This document shows, one piece after another, positions 16,977-25,540 of a stretch of DNA of 64,000 nt. The stretch comes from CAZYQW01 sp964649825 (lineage in GTDB: Bacteria > Planctomycetota > B15-G4 > JADJEK01). Every line of letters starts with the position of its first letter. Position 1 is the stretch's first letter. A model generated the notes under the pieces. The model was not told the origin of the DNA, did not search any database, and worked only from the letters and a program-made list of their open reading frames with translations. The stretch covers positions 119,425 to 183,424 of the forward strand of contig CAZYQW010000096.1 in NCBI GenBank assembly GCA_964649825.1. The letters are read 5' to 3'. The translations under genes were made by a program, and so were the position numbers.

Positions 16977-18425
16977 ATGATTCTTCACGAACGGTTCCTC
17001 TACCTGCGTGGCCGCGTGAGTGTGCTGGCATCGGCCGGGATCGCCGCGCTGTTCGCTGCGCCCCCCGCGGCCGACGCTCAGGTGGACATCGAAGCGACGC
17101 AGATCGCGGGGCCCGCGAACATCCACATCGGTGGCATGCACCCGGTGAACATCCAGGTCAAGAACGTCGGAACCATGCCGATTTTCGAGAACTACACCGC
17201 GGAAGTCGTCCTGTCCGACGACCTCGCCATCGACGCCACCGATCCGATCGTCGGTATGGTCACCAGCAACATCGAGGGCTTTCAGCAGATCATCACCGAA
17301 ATCCCACTGTCGCTGCCCGGCAAGCCGTACGTGTGGGGTCTGCGCATCCTGCAGTCGAACGGTGAGCTGAACCTCTCGAACAACTTCGTGCTGGGGCAGA
17401 AGGTGAACGTCTTCCTGCTCGACATCGAGCTGGATGACGATTCGCCGATCACTGCGTTCGTGCGCGCCGAGGAAGATCTCCTCGAGCCGATTTCGGTGCG
17501 CGTGAACAACGTCGGAACACCGGGGAGCATCGTCGTCTTCAACGTCGCCTCCCTCGACCCCGTTCCGCCGCCGTGGCTTATGATCGAGCCGCCGTCGAGC
17601 TTCGCGATCGGCGGACTGCCGGGAAACGACATCCTCCTGAACTTCGACCACACCCTGGTCCCGCCCGGCGACTACACCACGACGCTGCGGTTCACGAACT
17701 TCCAGAATGTCACCGACTTCGAAGACCTGGTGGTCACGCTCAGCGTGGGGAACGCAGCGTTCGTCCCGGGCCACAAGTTCCAGGGTCAGATCGTCGATTC
17801 CAACGACGTCGACGAGATCGTGTTCGAGGGTCTGGAAGGCCAGCTCCTGAAGCTGCGCGTGCGGACGATGAGCGGGAACCTGGCGCCGCAGCTTTCGATT
17901 ATCGACCCGAACGACATGGTCGAGCACGTTCTGAAGTTCAAGAAGCACGTGGGCAGCTACATCCTGAAGAACGTCAAGCTGAAGACGAGCGGTGAGTACA
18001 CCGTTCGGATCGAGGGTCAGGGCGGCACCAAGGGTGCATACATGGTGAAGTCGGGACGAAAGCTCCCGAAAGAGTCGCATCCGCGAAAGCTGAAGGTGAA
18101 GAACCCGGGAAACGGGCTGCCGGTCGAGTTTCCCGTGCGGATCCTGAAGGAGGGCACGCTCGAGTGGAGCGGCAAGCCGAACGATGAGTTCGCCGGTCCT
18201 CTCGCCTTCGGGCTGACGCTGCCGTCCGGTGCCGACTTCGACGTGACCGGAAACTCGACGCAAGACCTGGACGGGGGCATCAAGGTCGAGGGCGTCGAGA
18301 TGAGCGAATCAGGTGAACACGTGATCCGCGTTTCCGGCTTCGGCGCCGGCACGGACGAGATGGTGAAGGTCTTCATCGTTCCCGTCCAGCCGGTCCGAGG
18401 CAAAGGGAAGATCTACATCAAGTAG
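16977..18425 (+). CDS. Exported beta-sandwich repeat protein (tandem paralogue 1)
   Basis: A 482-residue exported protein with a signal peptide ending near residue 37 (LFAAPPAADAQ). It has a CARDB-like N-terminal module (VDIEATQIAGPANIHIGG), a second module with the phrase IEPPSSFAIGGLPGNDILLN, and a C-terminal part with two pre-peptidase-like beta-sandwiches (DVDEIVFEGLEGQLLKLRV and GTLEWSGKPNDEFAGPLAFG). The next gene encodes a protein of the same plan throughout, so the two arose by tandem duplication. No catalytic motif is seen; a structural or adhesive surface role is likely. A strong terminator follows the stop codon, so the pair is not one operon. Confidence 0.75.
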   Translation: MILHERFLYLRGRVSVLASAGIAALFAAPPAADAQVDIEATQIAGPANIHIGGMHPVNIQVKNVGTMPIFENYTAEVVLSDDLAIDATDPIVGMVTSNIEGFQQIITEIPLSLPGKPYVWGLRILQSNGELNLSNNFVLGQKVNVFLLDIELDDDSPITAFVRAEEDLLEPISVRVNNVGTPGSIVVFNVASLDPVPPPWLMIEPPSSFAIGGLPGNDILLNFDHTLVPPGDYTTTLRFTNFQNVTDFEDLVVTLSVGNAAFVPGHKFQGQIVDSNDVDEIVFEGLEGQLLKLRVRTMSGNLAPQLSIIDPNDMVEHVLKFKKHVGSYILKNVKLKTSGEYTVRIEGQGGTKGAYMVKSGRKLPKESHPRKLKVKNPGNGLPVEFPVRILKEGTLEWSGKPNDEFAGPLAFGLTLPSGADFDVTGNSTQDLDGGIKVEGVEMSESGEHVIRVSGFGAGTDEMVKVFIVPVQPVRGKGKIYIK

Positions 18426-18482
18426 ATCGCGCCGAGCGTCGCTCTCTCTCCGGAGGCGACGTCGGTGACCCCGAGGCGGATC

Positions 18483-18524
18483 GAGACACGCGCGAGCCGG
18501 GCTTTTCGCGCGTGTCTCTTTTTT
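18483..18524 (+). terminator. Rho-independent terminator
   Basis: The 13-base arm GAGACACGCGCGA (18483-18495) pairs perfectly with TCGCGCGTGTCTC (18506-18518) across a ten-base loop and is followed directly by six T residues. It lies about 60 bases after the stop of the first tandem paralogue and is the clearest intrinsic terminator in the window. Confidence 0.88.
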
Positions 18525-18729
18525 CGTTTTCGGCTCGTGCGAAGCGGGCCGTCTACGGGACTTTTGCTTCCAAGTAGTGGCCAACTTTGGGTTCATAGGA
18601 TAAACCGGAGCTGGTGAGTTCCATCACGCGATGGAGCGACGGCGACATGGGGGGGCGGAGGCTCTGCGAGGCGGATGATCAGGTCGTCCGAGCCGAGCCT
18701 TGAAACATCAGGATTGAGGAAGAAAGAGG

Positions 18730-20163
18730 ATGCATCATTCCTCGTGTTGTGGGGGCGGCCGTCGGCGGTTCGTCCCATTCTCGTTCACTCTCGTGGGGTT
18801 CGTGGGGCTTGTCGGACTCTTGGCGCTGCCCGCGCAGGGCCAGGTCGATCTTGCCGCGGCGTACATTGTCGGGCCCCAACAAGTCCATACCGAGACGAAT
18901 GTCGTACTGACGATAGGGGTCGCAAGCCAAGGCGATCCTTTGCTCGAGGAGTACACGGCGGAGGTCGTACTCACCGAGGACGAGGTGATCGACGCGCTCG
19001 ATCCCGTCATCGCGTCGATCCAGAGCTCGTTCATCGGCCCGCAAACGATCCTTGGTGCGGTGCCGGATCTGCCGGTCGCTCAGTACAACTGGGGTCTCCG
19101 CGTGCTGCGGGTGAAGGGAGAGCTCGACGTTCTGGACAACGAAACGCTGGGTGTCGCCACGACTCTCTACAAGACCGATCTCTCGGTCGCGGACCCCTCG
19201 CCGATCACCGTGACGGTGCGCCAGAACGACCCGGTTCCGGCGCCGATCTCGATGACCGTCGAGAACGTCGGCACGCCGACGGGAATCCTGATCTTCGCCG
19301 TCGGGGAGATCACGCCGGTCCCGTGGCTGAACATCGAGCCGCCGCAGAGCTTCGCGATCGCAGGCCAGCCCGGCAACGACGTCTCGCTTCGCTTCGACCA
19401 CACCGGACTCTCGCCCGGGGTGCACGCGACGACGCTTCGTTTCCAGAACATCCTGGTCTCGACCGACTTCCAGGACGTCGACGTCACGCTTCAGGTCGAC
19501 GAGATCGCGTTCCTGCCCGGCCATGTGATCGTCGGCCAGGTCGCCCTCCCCGAGGACGTCGACGAGATCGCGTTCATGGCGGTCGCGGGCGAATCGCTCA
19601 AGTTGAGCGTCCAGACCCAGGGCGGCAACCTGAAGCCGACGATCTCGATGATCGATCCTCTCGGCGCGGTCGAGGCGGTGTTGAAGTTCAAGAAGAGCAA
19701 GTCGTCCACGAACAAGAAGGTCAAGCTGGGGATGTCCGGCGAGTACTTCCTGCGCATCGAGGGCGCGAACGGGTCGGTCGGCGGCTACGCGATCAAGACC
19801 GGCATGAAGCTGCCGAAGCAGGCGCGGCCGCGGCAGGAGATCGTCAAGGGCAGCGGGTCGACCGACGTCACCGTACTCTGCTTCGAGGACAGCGGCCTTC
19901 AGTGGGCAGGGAGCCCGAACGCGACGTTCCAGGGGCCGCTGACTTTCGCGCTCATGACTCCGACGGGAACGAGCTTCGACATCAGCGGCAACGCGGTCAG
20001 CGGTTCCAACGGCGGCCTTGCGATCGAAGGGCTCACCGTCGACGAGACCGGCGCCTACACGATCCAGGTCGGTGGCTTCGGCGCGGACCCGAAGGAGAAG
20101 GTGAAGGTGTTCATCACTCCGGCTCAGCCACCGCTCGGGCAGGGGACGATCTTCCTCGAGTAG
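18730..20163 (+). CDS. Exported beta-sandwich repeat protein (tandem paralogue 2)
   Basis: A 477-residue exported protein with a long signal peptide (core FVGLVGLLALPAQGQ). It matches the gene 300 bases upstream along its whole length: VDLAAAYIVGPQQVH, then IEPPQSFAIAGQPGNDVSLR, a shared FDHTGLSPGVHATTLRFQN strand pair, and the same C-terminal sandwiches. In both proteins a Lys-rich patch (LKFKKSKSSTNKKVKL here) sits between the third and fourth modules. Because a strong terminator separates the copies, each probably has its own promoter. Function is unknown; a surface or matrix role is inferred from export and fold. Confidence 0.75.
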   Translation: MHHSSCCGGGRRRFVPFSFTLVGFVGLVGLLALPAQGQVDLAAAYIVGPQQVHTETNVVLTIGVASQGDPLLEEYTAEVVLTEDEVIDALDPVIASIQSSFIGPQTILGAVPDLPVAQYNWGLRVLRVKGELDVLDNETLGVATTLYKTDLSVADPSPITVTVRQNDPVPAPISMTVENVGTPTGILIFAVGEITPVPWLNIEPPQSFAIAGQPGNDVSLRFDHTGLSPGVHATTLRFQNILVSTDFQDVDVTLQVDEIAFLPGHVIVGQVALPEDVDEIAFMAVAGESLKLSVQTQGGNLKPTISMIDPLGAVEAVLKFKKSKSSTNKKVKLGMSGEYFLRIEGANGSVGGYAIKTGMKLPKQARPRQEIVKGSGSTDVTVLCFEDSGLQWAGSPNATFQGPLTFALMTPTGTSFDISGNAVSGSNGGLAIEGLTVDETGAYTIQVGGFGADPKEKVKVFITPAQPPLGQGTIFLE

Positions 20164-20192
20164 CCCCGACCGACGCGACGAACTCGCTCAGG

Positions 20193-20224
20193 ACGCCGCG
20201 GACGGTCGCTCCCGTTCGCGGCGT
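20193..20224. terminator. Hairpin between convergent genes
   Basis: ACGCCGCG (20193-20200) and CGCGGCGT (20217-20224) can pair, and a short T run follows on the plus strand. It sits between the convergent ends of the exported paralogue and the sigma-factor gene and may stop transcription. The T tract is weak, so this is only a candidate. Confidence 0.4.
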
Positions 20225-20242
20225 TTCCGTCTCGAACGCCGA

Positions 20243-20845
20243 TCAGCTCGTACCCTGCTCGAGCAGCTCGGCGAGGCGGGACAGACCGCGATGGAGGAGA
20301 TTGCGAACCGACGCCTCGCTCTTCCCCATCTCACGCGCGATCTCGGCTCGCGACAGTCCGACGACACGAGAGAGCGTGATCACTTCTCGGTAGTCGTCGG
20401 GGAGGCGGTCGAACGCCCGCTCCAGTCGCTCGACGTGCTCGCGCGCCATCAGCTCGCGGCTCGGCGTCAGCACCGTGTGGTAGATCTGGCTCAACCCACC
20501 GTCGGAGCTGCGGTCTTCGGTCGATCCGCCCGCGCGGACTTCGCGCGCCGCGTCCCGTTTTGCCGCCCGATAGAACTCGGCGCGATTCGAGATCTTGCGC
20601 AGCGCCTCGGTGAAGAGCCAGTGCTTGAAGGCCTTCTCTCCGGGGTACTGGAACCGACCGAGGTGCTCCAGGACCTCGCGACAGACCGACTGGGCAAGAT
20701 CGGAGCAGGACTCCCGATCGCGCAGGACCGGCCCCATCCGCAGGCGAATGAACGCGCGGAGGCCGGGAAGGTGGTGCTGCAGGAGTTCGTCCACCGCTCC
20801 AGCGTCTCCGCGCGAGGCTTCGATGAACGTCTTGGGTTCGTCCAA
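20243..20845 (-). CDS. ECF-like RNA polymerase sigma factor
   Basis: A sigma-70 family protein. Region 2 (around LRAFIRLRMGPVLRDRESC then SDLAQSVCREVLEHLGRF) and region 4 (DRLPDDYREVITLSRVVG then LSRAEIAREMGKSEASVRNL) are both present and intact. The frame is open to 21037, but the first 64 residues of that version look non-coding. A TTG at 20845 has GGAG eight bases upstream on the same strand (20854-20857) and places the start just before the sigma fold, giving 200 residues. No anti-sigma gene adjoins it. This class is expanded in planctomycetes, often tied to surface and signalling genes. Confidence 0.8.
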   Translation of the reverse strand: MDEPKTFIEASRGDAGAVDELLQHHLPGLRAFIRLRMGPVLRDRESCSDLAQSVCREVLEHLGRFQYPGEKAFKHWLFTEALRKISNRAEFYRAAKRDAAREVRAGGSTEDRSSDGGLSQIYHTVLTPSRELMAREHVERLERAFDRLPDDYREVITLSRVVGLSRAEIAREMGKSEASVRNLLHRGLSRLAELLEQGTS

Positions 20846-21326
20846 AAGGCAATCTCCGAATGCGGAGTTTATCCCGAGAGCACGCTTGTCAGGACGAAGA
20901 ACGCGGGCGAGTCGGCCCGTTCCGCTGCTCTGGCGTCCTGGCGCACGTGAAGTCGAGAGCCCCTCGTGAACGGTCCCAAACCAGCGCGTGCCGTTCCCCT
21001 CCTCCTTTGTCGGGGCAGCGGTGACCGTATGGTTCATGCTCGGTCCGCTCGAGGTTCCAGAGGACGTCTTCGCCCCGGCCGGTCGCGAGTACGAAACAGC
21101 CGAATCGCGCGAACACGTCGCCGCCCGCGCTCTCGGTCGAGGTGCGCCGCGACGCTGGCGAACGCGCTCCCGGCGTCACCGTTCCGTCCAAAGCGCGCGC
21201 GACCTTGGTCGAGGGGCGCGCGGCCGGCGTCGCGGACGTCGGTCGCGGCGCGTCGGAAAGCTCGATCGAGTTGCCTCTCGCGCGAACTGAACCGCGATCG
21301 GGGTGGGGGAGCCGTCGATCGAGATC
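20846..21326. other. Intergenic region upstream of the sigma gene
   Basis: About 480 bases between the TTG start of the sigma factor and the end of the DUF2071 gene, both on the minus strand. Apart from the GGAG site at 20854-20857 no gene, repeat or clear promoter was recognised. If the longer sigma start at 21037 were used, the space would shrink to 290 bases. Confidence 0.4.
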
Positions 21327-22097
21327 TCATGGGACTTGTTCGAGCCCGAAGATCGCGACGTCGACGCCGTGCGAGTAGTGCACGAACGCCGGGGCGCCCG
21401 CCACCTCGGGGAGCCCCGCCGCGGCGATCAACTCGTCCTCGATCTCGACGATCTCGGCGCGATGCACGGGATACGGCGCGTGATGCACCCGGCCGGAGAA
21501 GACGTGTCCGCGACGTTCCACGAACAGCACGTAGCGCTCGAGGAGGAAGTGCTCGAGGGTCCCCGGCCGCGACGCGCCGAGCGGTTCTCCCACGTGGTAG
21601 CGTGCCGCGAATCGTGCTCCGCTCGAACGCCGGCGCGTCTCGTAGCGGATCTCGGTCCCGTGGCGAACGATCGACATCCGGGCGTGGTGGTACGGCAAGC
21701 CCCAGAACGTCCGCGCCGCGATGACCGCGAGCCGCGACGCCGCTTCCAGCGAGAAGAAATAGACACCGGGCACCCCCCGGTGGACCACGTACGCGCGGAC
21801 GTTGGTCTCGAGGAACTGGAACGCGAGGCGTTCGGGCCACCAGGAGGGTCGCACGCCTTCCATCGCGAACGGAACGACGCCGACGTACGCCACGCCGTCG
21901 AGAAGATCCAGCTCGAGCGCGTCCGGCACGATCGAGCGCAACGCGTCGACCGGCACGGACCAGTGCGCGAAGAGGAGCGAGCGCCAGCGCTGCGCGCCTC
22001 GAACGCGGGAATCGGGTCGCGTCGTCGGTGCGATGCGGTCGATCGGCACGTTTTCGGGCTCCGTCGGAATCGACGAGACGACCATCCTACGTCGCAC
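21327..22097 (-). CDS. DUF2071 family protein (YqjF-like)
   Basis: A 256-residue soluble protein of the DUF2071 family, recognised by WRSLLFAHWSVPVDALRSIV, LDLLDGVAYVGVVPFAMEGV and the later ETNVRAYVVHRGVPGVYFFS. The family has an acetoacetate-decarboxylase-like beta fold, but no reaction is established for it. Two starts are possible (22097, or the ATG at 22085). It follows the GNAT gene by 34 bases in the same direction and may be the last gene of the kamA operon, although DUF2071 genes occur in many unrelated contexts. It could act on or bind a small product of that operon; this is a guess. Confidence 0.82.
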   Translation of the reverse strand: MRRRMVVSSIPTEPENVPIDRIAPTTRPDSRVRGAQRWRSLLFAHWSVPVDALRSIVPDALELDLLDGVAYVGVVPFAMEGVRPSWWPERLAFQFLETNVRAYVVHRGVPGVYFFSLEAASRLAVIAARTFWGLPYHHARMSIVRHGTEIRYETRRRSSGARFAARYHVGEPLGASRPGTLEHFLLERYVLFVERRGHVFSGRVHHAPYPVHRAEIVEIEDELIAAAGLPEVAGAPAFVHYSHGVDVAIFGLEQVP

Positions 22098-22131
22098 CGA
22101 GGGCTCGTCATCGAGCGGTTCGGTCCTCGCG

Positions 22132-22635
22132 TCACTCCGGCGCGGAATCGAGGCGCTTCGAGTAAATCACCTTGTTCTCCCCGGATCGGTAGAAGTCGAT
22201 GAGCTCGGCGGCGAGCCGATAGCCGCACCTCTCGTAGAACGACCGGGTTGGCCCGTATTGAGGTCGCGACGACGTGTCCACCCAGACCCGCTCGCCGCCT
22301 CGTTCCAGGATGACACGCTCCGTCTCGCGCATCAGGCAACGGCCGTGACCGTGCCGGCGCGCGGCAGAATCGACGGCGATCCAGTACAGGTCGAAGCTGC
22401 CCACCGTCGCGCAGATGGGTCCATAACACGAGTATCCGACCGTCTCACCCGCGACCTCCAGGAAGAGGAAGTGGTAGCCGCTGGCGTCGCCGCGCGAGCG
22501 GCGCTCGGCGACAAGCTCGACGGCGATGTCGATCTCCTCGGTGGAGAAGAAGCCGGTCGATGCGACGATTTCGCGGACGCGCGATTCATCGCCTGGCTCG
22601 ATCTCGGCGCGCAGCCGGCGGTCGATCGTGCTCAC
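22132..22635 (-). CDS. GNAT family N-acetyltransferase
   Basis: A 167-residue single-domain GNAT. The acetyl-CoA pyrophosphate loop is seen as RRHGHGRCLMRETERVI, preceded by strand 4 (FDLYWIAVDSAA) and followed by SFYERCGYRLAAEL. The start overlaps the stop of the upstream GNAT-deacetylase fusion gene by four bases, so the two are translationally coupled. In methanogens a GNAT of this size (AblB) acetylates beta-lysine made by a KamA homologue (AblA). The same pairing here makes beta-lysine or a derivative a plausible acceptor. The acceptor cannot be told from the sequence, and it may instead acetylate a polyamine or peptide end. Confidence 0.85.
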   Translation of the reverse strand: MSTIDRRLRAEIEPGDESRVREIVASTGFFSTEEIDIAVELVAERRSRGDASGYHFLFLEVAGETVGYSCYGPICATVGSFDLYWIAVDSAARRHGHGRCLMRETERVILERGGERVWVDTSSRPQYGPTRSFYERCGYRLAAELIDFYRSGENKVIYSKRLDSAPE

Positions 22636-24383
22636 GGTTGACTCCGAACGTTACGGTGGGGATGGCCCGCGGCGAGGCCGGCAAAGAAGGATCGAGCGTT
22701 GACGCCGAGCGAGACCGTGCGATAGCCGCCTTCTTGCACCACGAGCGTTGGGAGTCCGAGCGCCCCGATCATGCGGCCATTCGCCTCGAAGTCGCGCGCG
22801 ACCAGCGTCCAGCTCCCCGTCGGGTCCCGCTTCGCGGTGTCGAGGCCGAGAGCGACCACAAGAAACTTGGGCGCGAACGTACGGATCCTCTCGAGCGCAA
22901 TCGAGAGCGCCTTCCGATAGCGGCCCCCATCGACGTCCTCGGGCAAGGGAAGGTTGAGATTGAAACCCTCGCCCTCGCCCTCGCCGGTCTCCTCCGCGAA
23001 CCCTGAGAAGAACGGATAGGCGAACCTCGGGTGCCCGTGGATCGACACCGTCAACACGTCGGGCCGCCGATAGAAGATGTCCTGCTGGCCGTTACCGTGG
23101 TGGTAGTCGACGTCGAGGATCGCGACCGGCCCGGAGCCGGACAGGAGCTGCGCTGCCGCGGCGCAGTTGTTGAAGTAGCAGAACCCTCCGAACACGGAGC
23201 GCTCGGCGTGATGACCGGGCGGTCGGACCAACGCGTACGCGAGGCGGTGACCCTCGAGCAGGAAACTCGCCGCGGTCAGAGCGCAGTCGATGGCGCGCCG
23301 CGCCGCCAGGTACGCGTTCCGGTTCAGCGGAGTGAACGTGTCGATGCAGTAGTATCCCGCGCAATACGACAGGTCCTTCGGCACGCGAGTCCGGTTGCGC
23401 ACCGGGAAGACGTAAGGGTAGACCGATTTGCCGGCCGGCACGGTCTGGCACGCCTGCTTGATGAAGCGAACCAGCGCGGCGTCATGGATCGCGAGGATGT
23501 GCCGCTCCAGGAAGGTCCGGTGAGGGCGGGGCCAGAACAGGCCGGTCGGTTCGATGCCCGCGAGGATCGATGGGATGCGGACCGGGGCTTCGACGTAGCC
23601 GCGCTCGCGCACGTGGTGGATGTCGTGCGCGTCGTTCACCACCAACGCGATCAAGGCGTCGCCGAGTGGCGCGATGCTCGTTTGATGAGAGCCGCGGTAG
23701 CGGGGCGCGCGCAGGACGACCGGGTCGTCGACGAACGACGCGACGACGCGATCGATGTAACCCTCGGGGCAGATGTGACCGTACTTCCGCTCGAGGATCG
23801 CGCGCACGACGTCGCGGGCCACCGCGGCCGGCAGCGGCTTGCCGCGGTCCAGGTCGTCGTAGACGAGGTGGGGAAGGTCCAGGTCGCCCGGCGCGATGGG
23901 CGTCTCGTACCCGGTCTGGATGATCGGTCGCGCGCCCCAACGCTCGTAGAAGCGCAGCCGTGCCGCGTTCTGACGAGCGAAGGCCGGATCGCTGCATGCG
24001 GCTGGATCGTCGGGCAGGCATTCGAGGAACAACCCGACCGCACCGAGCTCGCGCGCCGTCTGTCGTACGCGTTCATACAGCGCGCCACCGACTCCGCCGC
24101 CGGCCGCGCCCTTGTGCGAGACGATGTAGTCGAGGAGGCAGAAGTCGACATCCGGAGCGTAGGAGACGAGCGCGAAGCCCTTGATGTGCGTCCGGAGATC
24201 GTCCGCGACCATCAGGATGGCCCGCATCTTGTACTGGAGCGGATCGCGCAGGCGGTTCGGGAGGTCGTCGATCTCCGCGGCGGAGACGCCCGGGAGCTGC
24301 TCGCGCAGGAGCTCCTGTACGCGGGCGAGAACACGCCGGTCGCCGGGCAACGTATCGTCGGCGATCCGCCGGATGCGGAACAC
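22632..24383 (-). CDS. GNAT domain fused to HDAC/acetylpolyamine-amidohydrolase domain
   Basis: A 583-residue two-domain enzyme starting at GTG. Residues 1-175 are GNAT-like (VSHKGAAGGGVGGALYERVR as the acetyl-CoA loop, RLRFYERWGARPI as the last strands). Residues about 195-575 are a class II HDAC/APAH fold. The catalytic histidines are H391 and H392 (RPPGHHAE), the zinc ligands D426 and H428 (DVDYHHGNG) and D515 (ALGLDTAKRDP); all are present. The DPTGSW and EGGYRT segments resemble acetylpolyamine amidohydrolases more than histone deacetylases. One chain thus seems able to add and to remove an acyl group, or uses the GNAT fold for binding. It sits in the kamA / ATP-grasp operon, so an acetylated lysine-like amine is the likely substrate. 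Confidence 0.85.
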   Translation of the reverse strand: MFRIRRIADDTLPGDRRVLARVQELLREQLPGVSAAEIDDLPNRLRDPLQYKMRAILMVADDLRTHIKGFALVSYAPDVDFCLLDYIVSHKGAAGGGVGGALYERVRQTARELGAVGLFLECLPDDPAACSDPAFARQNAARLRFYERWGARPIIQTGYETPIAPGDLDLPHLVYDDLDRGKPLPAAVARDVVRAILERKYGHICPEGYIDRVVASFVDDPVVLRAPRYRGSHQTSIAPLGDALIALVVNDAHDIHHVRERGYVEAPVRIPSILAGIEPTGLFWPRPHRTFLERHILAIHDAALVRFIKQACQTVPAGKSVYPYVFPVRNRTRVPKDLSYCAGYYCIDTFTPLNRNAYLAARRAIDCALTAASFLLEGHRLAYALVRPPGHHAERSVFGGFCYFNNCAAAAQLLSGSGPVAILDVDYHHGNGQQDIFYRRPDVLTVSIHGHPRFAYPFFSGFAEETGEGEGEGFNLNLPLPEDVDGGRYRKALSIALERIRTFAPKFLVVALGLDTAKRDPTGSWTLVARDFEANGRMIGALGLPTLVVQEGGYRTVSLGVNARSFFAGLAAGHPHRNVRSQP

Positions 24384-24463
24384 GGTTCACGACCTGGAGT
24401 GCGTCCGAGCCTTCGCGCGGCATTCGACCGGCCGCGAAGCCCGGGGGCCGTCGTCGCTCGTCT

Positions 24464-25540
24464 TCACTGGATCTTCTCCTGGTAGGGGTCCTCATCGTCC
24501 CTCGCCACCGGTGCCGTCGTTCGAGCCCGCCACCCGCGCGGAGAATCGACCGAGCGCGGGGCGCGAGCGAACGCCGCGTCGAGGATCTTCTCGACCGCCG
24601 CCGAGAACGTGAGGCCTGCCCGTTCGAGCGCGGCCGCGAAGCCCGCGTCGGCGCTGAGGCAAGGATTGGTGTTCACGTCCACGATCTGCGGCGTTGCGTC
24701 GACCCGGAAGTCGACCCGCGCGTAGCCGCCGAGTCCGATCGTCTGCCACGTCGCGATCGCCAGCTCGCGGAGGTGCGCGAGGAGCGCCGCATCCGCCGCC
24801 GGGAAGTCGAAGCTCCGCGGGGTGCGACGATCCTCGTCCGAGTCGGGGCACCACTTCGCACGGTAGCCGACGATGCGCGGTTCATCCGGTTCGTAGCCGG
24901 TGAAACGAATCTCGGCGGGCGGCAGGCACTCGGGGCCATCCATCCCTTCGAGGAGCGCGAGGTTGAACTCGCGGCCCGGCACGTACGCCTCGGCGAAACC
25001 CTCGCCCCCGAGGTCGGGCAACCGTTCCTCGATCGCCCGCAGCAGGACCGAAGCGCGGTCGGTCGCGATCACCGAGTCGCCGTCGATGCCAAGGGAGCCA
25101 TGCTCCCACACCGACTTGATGACGTACCGGCCGGGTGGGATCGAGACGCCCCGTCTGAGGTCGTCGACTCGAAACCACGCCGGCGTCGGCAGCGCGGCTG
25201 CGCGGAGCGCTTCCTTCGTCAGCAGCTTGCTCGCGGCGCGGCGAGTCGCCTCGGCGCCGCTGCCGGTGTAGGGGAGCTGCATGCGGTCGAGGCGCGCCGG
25301 GGTGAGATGGATCAGGCGCCCCTGACCGCAGAGGCTCTCCACCAGGTTGAACGCCGCGTCGGGCGTCAGGGCGGAGAGCCTGGCGGCGGCGACGTCGAGG
25401 TCGTCGGGGACGGGCAGCACGCCCGCGTCGTGACCGAGCGACTCGAGCGCGTCTCGTACCGTGCGTACCTGATCCAGCACGTCCAGCTCGTCGGCGCGTG
25501 CGTCGGGATCGAGCTCCTGATGGAGGATCACGACGCGCAT
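24464..25540 (-). CDS. ATP-grasp ligase (second of a pair)
   Basis: A 358-residue ATP-grasp enzyme. It shows the nucleotide-binding lysine strand RYVIKSVWEHGSLGIDG, the FAEAYVPGREFNLALLEG strand and the magnesium site VDFRVDATPQIVDVNTNP. The family joins a carboxylate, activated as acyl phosphate, to an amine or other nucleophile. The ATG at 25540 lies 13 bases inside the end of the preceding ATP-grasp gene; longer versions of the frame overlap that gene and look non-coding. It resembles D-Ala-D-Ala ligase-like peptide ligases but belongs to a different branch from its neighbour, so each probably makes a different bond. The substrates are not readable from the sequence. Confidence 0.82.
   Translation of the reverse strand: MRVVILHQELDPDARADELDVLDQVRTVRDALESLGHDAGVLPVPDDLDVAAARLSALTPDAAFNLVESLCGQGRLIHLTPARLDRMQLPYTGSGAEATRRAASKLLTKEALRAAALPTPAWFRVDDLRRGVSIPPGRYVIKSVWEHGSLGIDGDSVIATDRASVLLRAIEERLPDLGGEGFAEAYVPGREFNLALLEGMDGPECLPPAEIRFTGYEPDEPRIVGYRAKWCPDSDEDRRTPRSFDFPAADAALLAHLRELAIATWQTIGLGGYARVDFRVDATPQIVDVNTNPCLSADAGFAAALERAGLTFSAAVEKILDAAFARAPRSVDSPRGWRARTTAPVARDDEDPYQEKIQ

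Noticed and set aside
16683..18263. 526-codon minus-strand open frame
   Set aside because: Antisense to the tandem paralogue with a clear signal peptide and terminator on the plus strand.
21034..21840. 268-codon minus-strand open frame upstream of the sigma gene
   Set aside because: Arginine-rich frame overlapping the well-supported DUF2071 gene in another frame.
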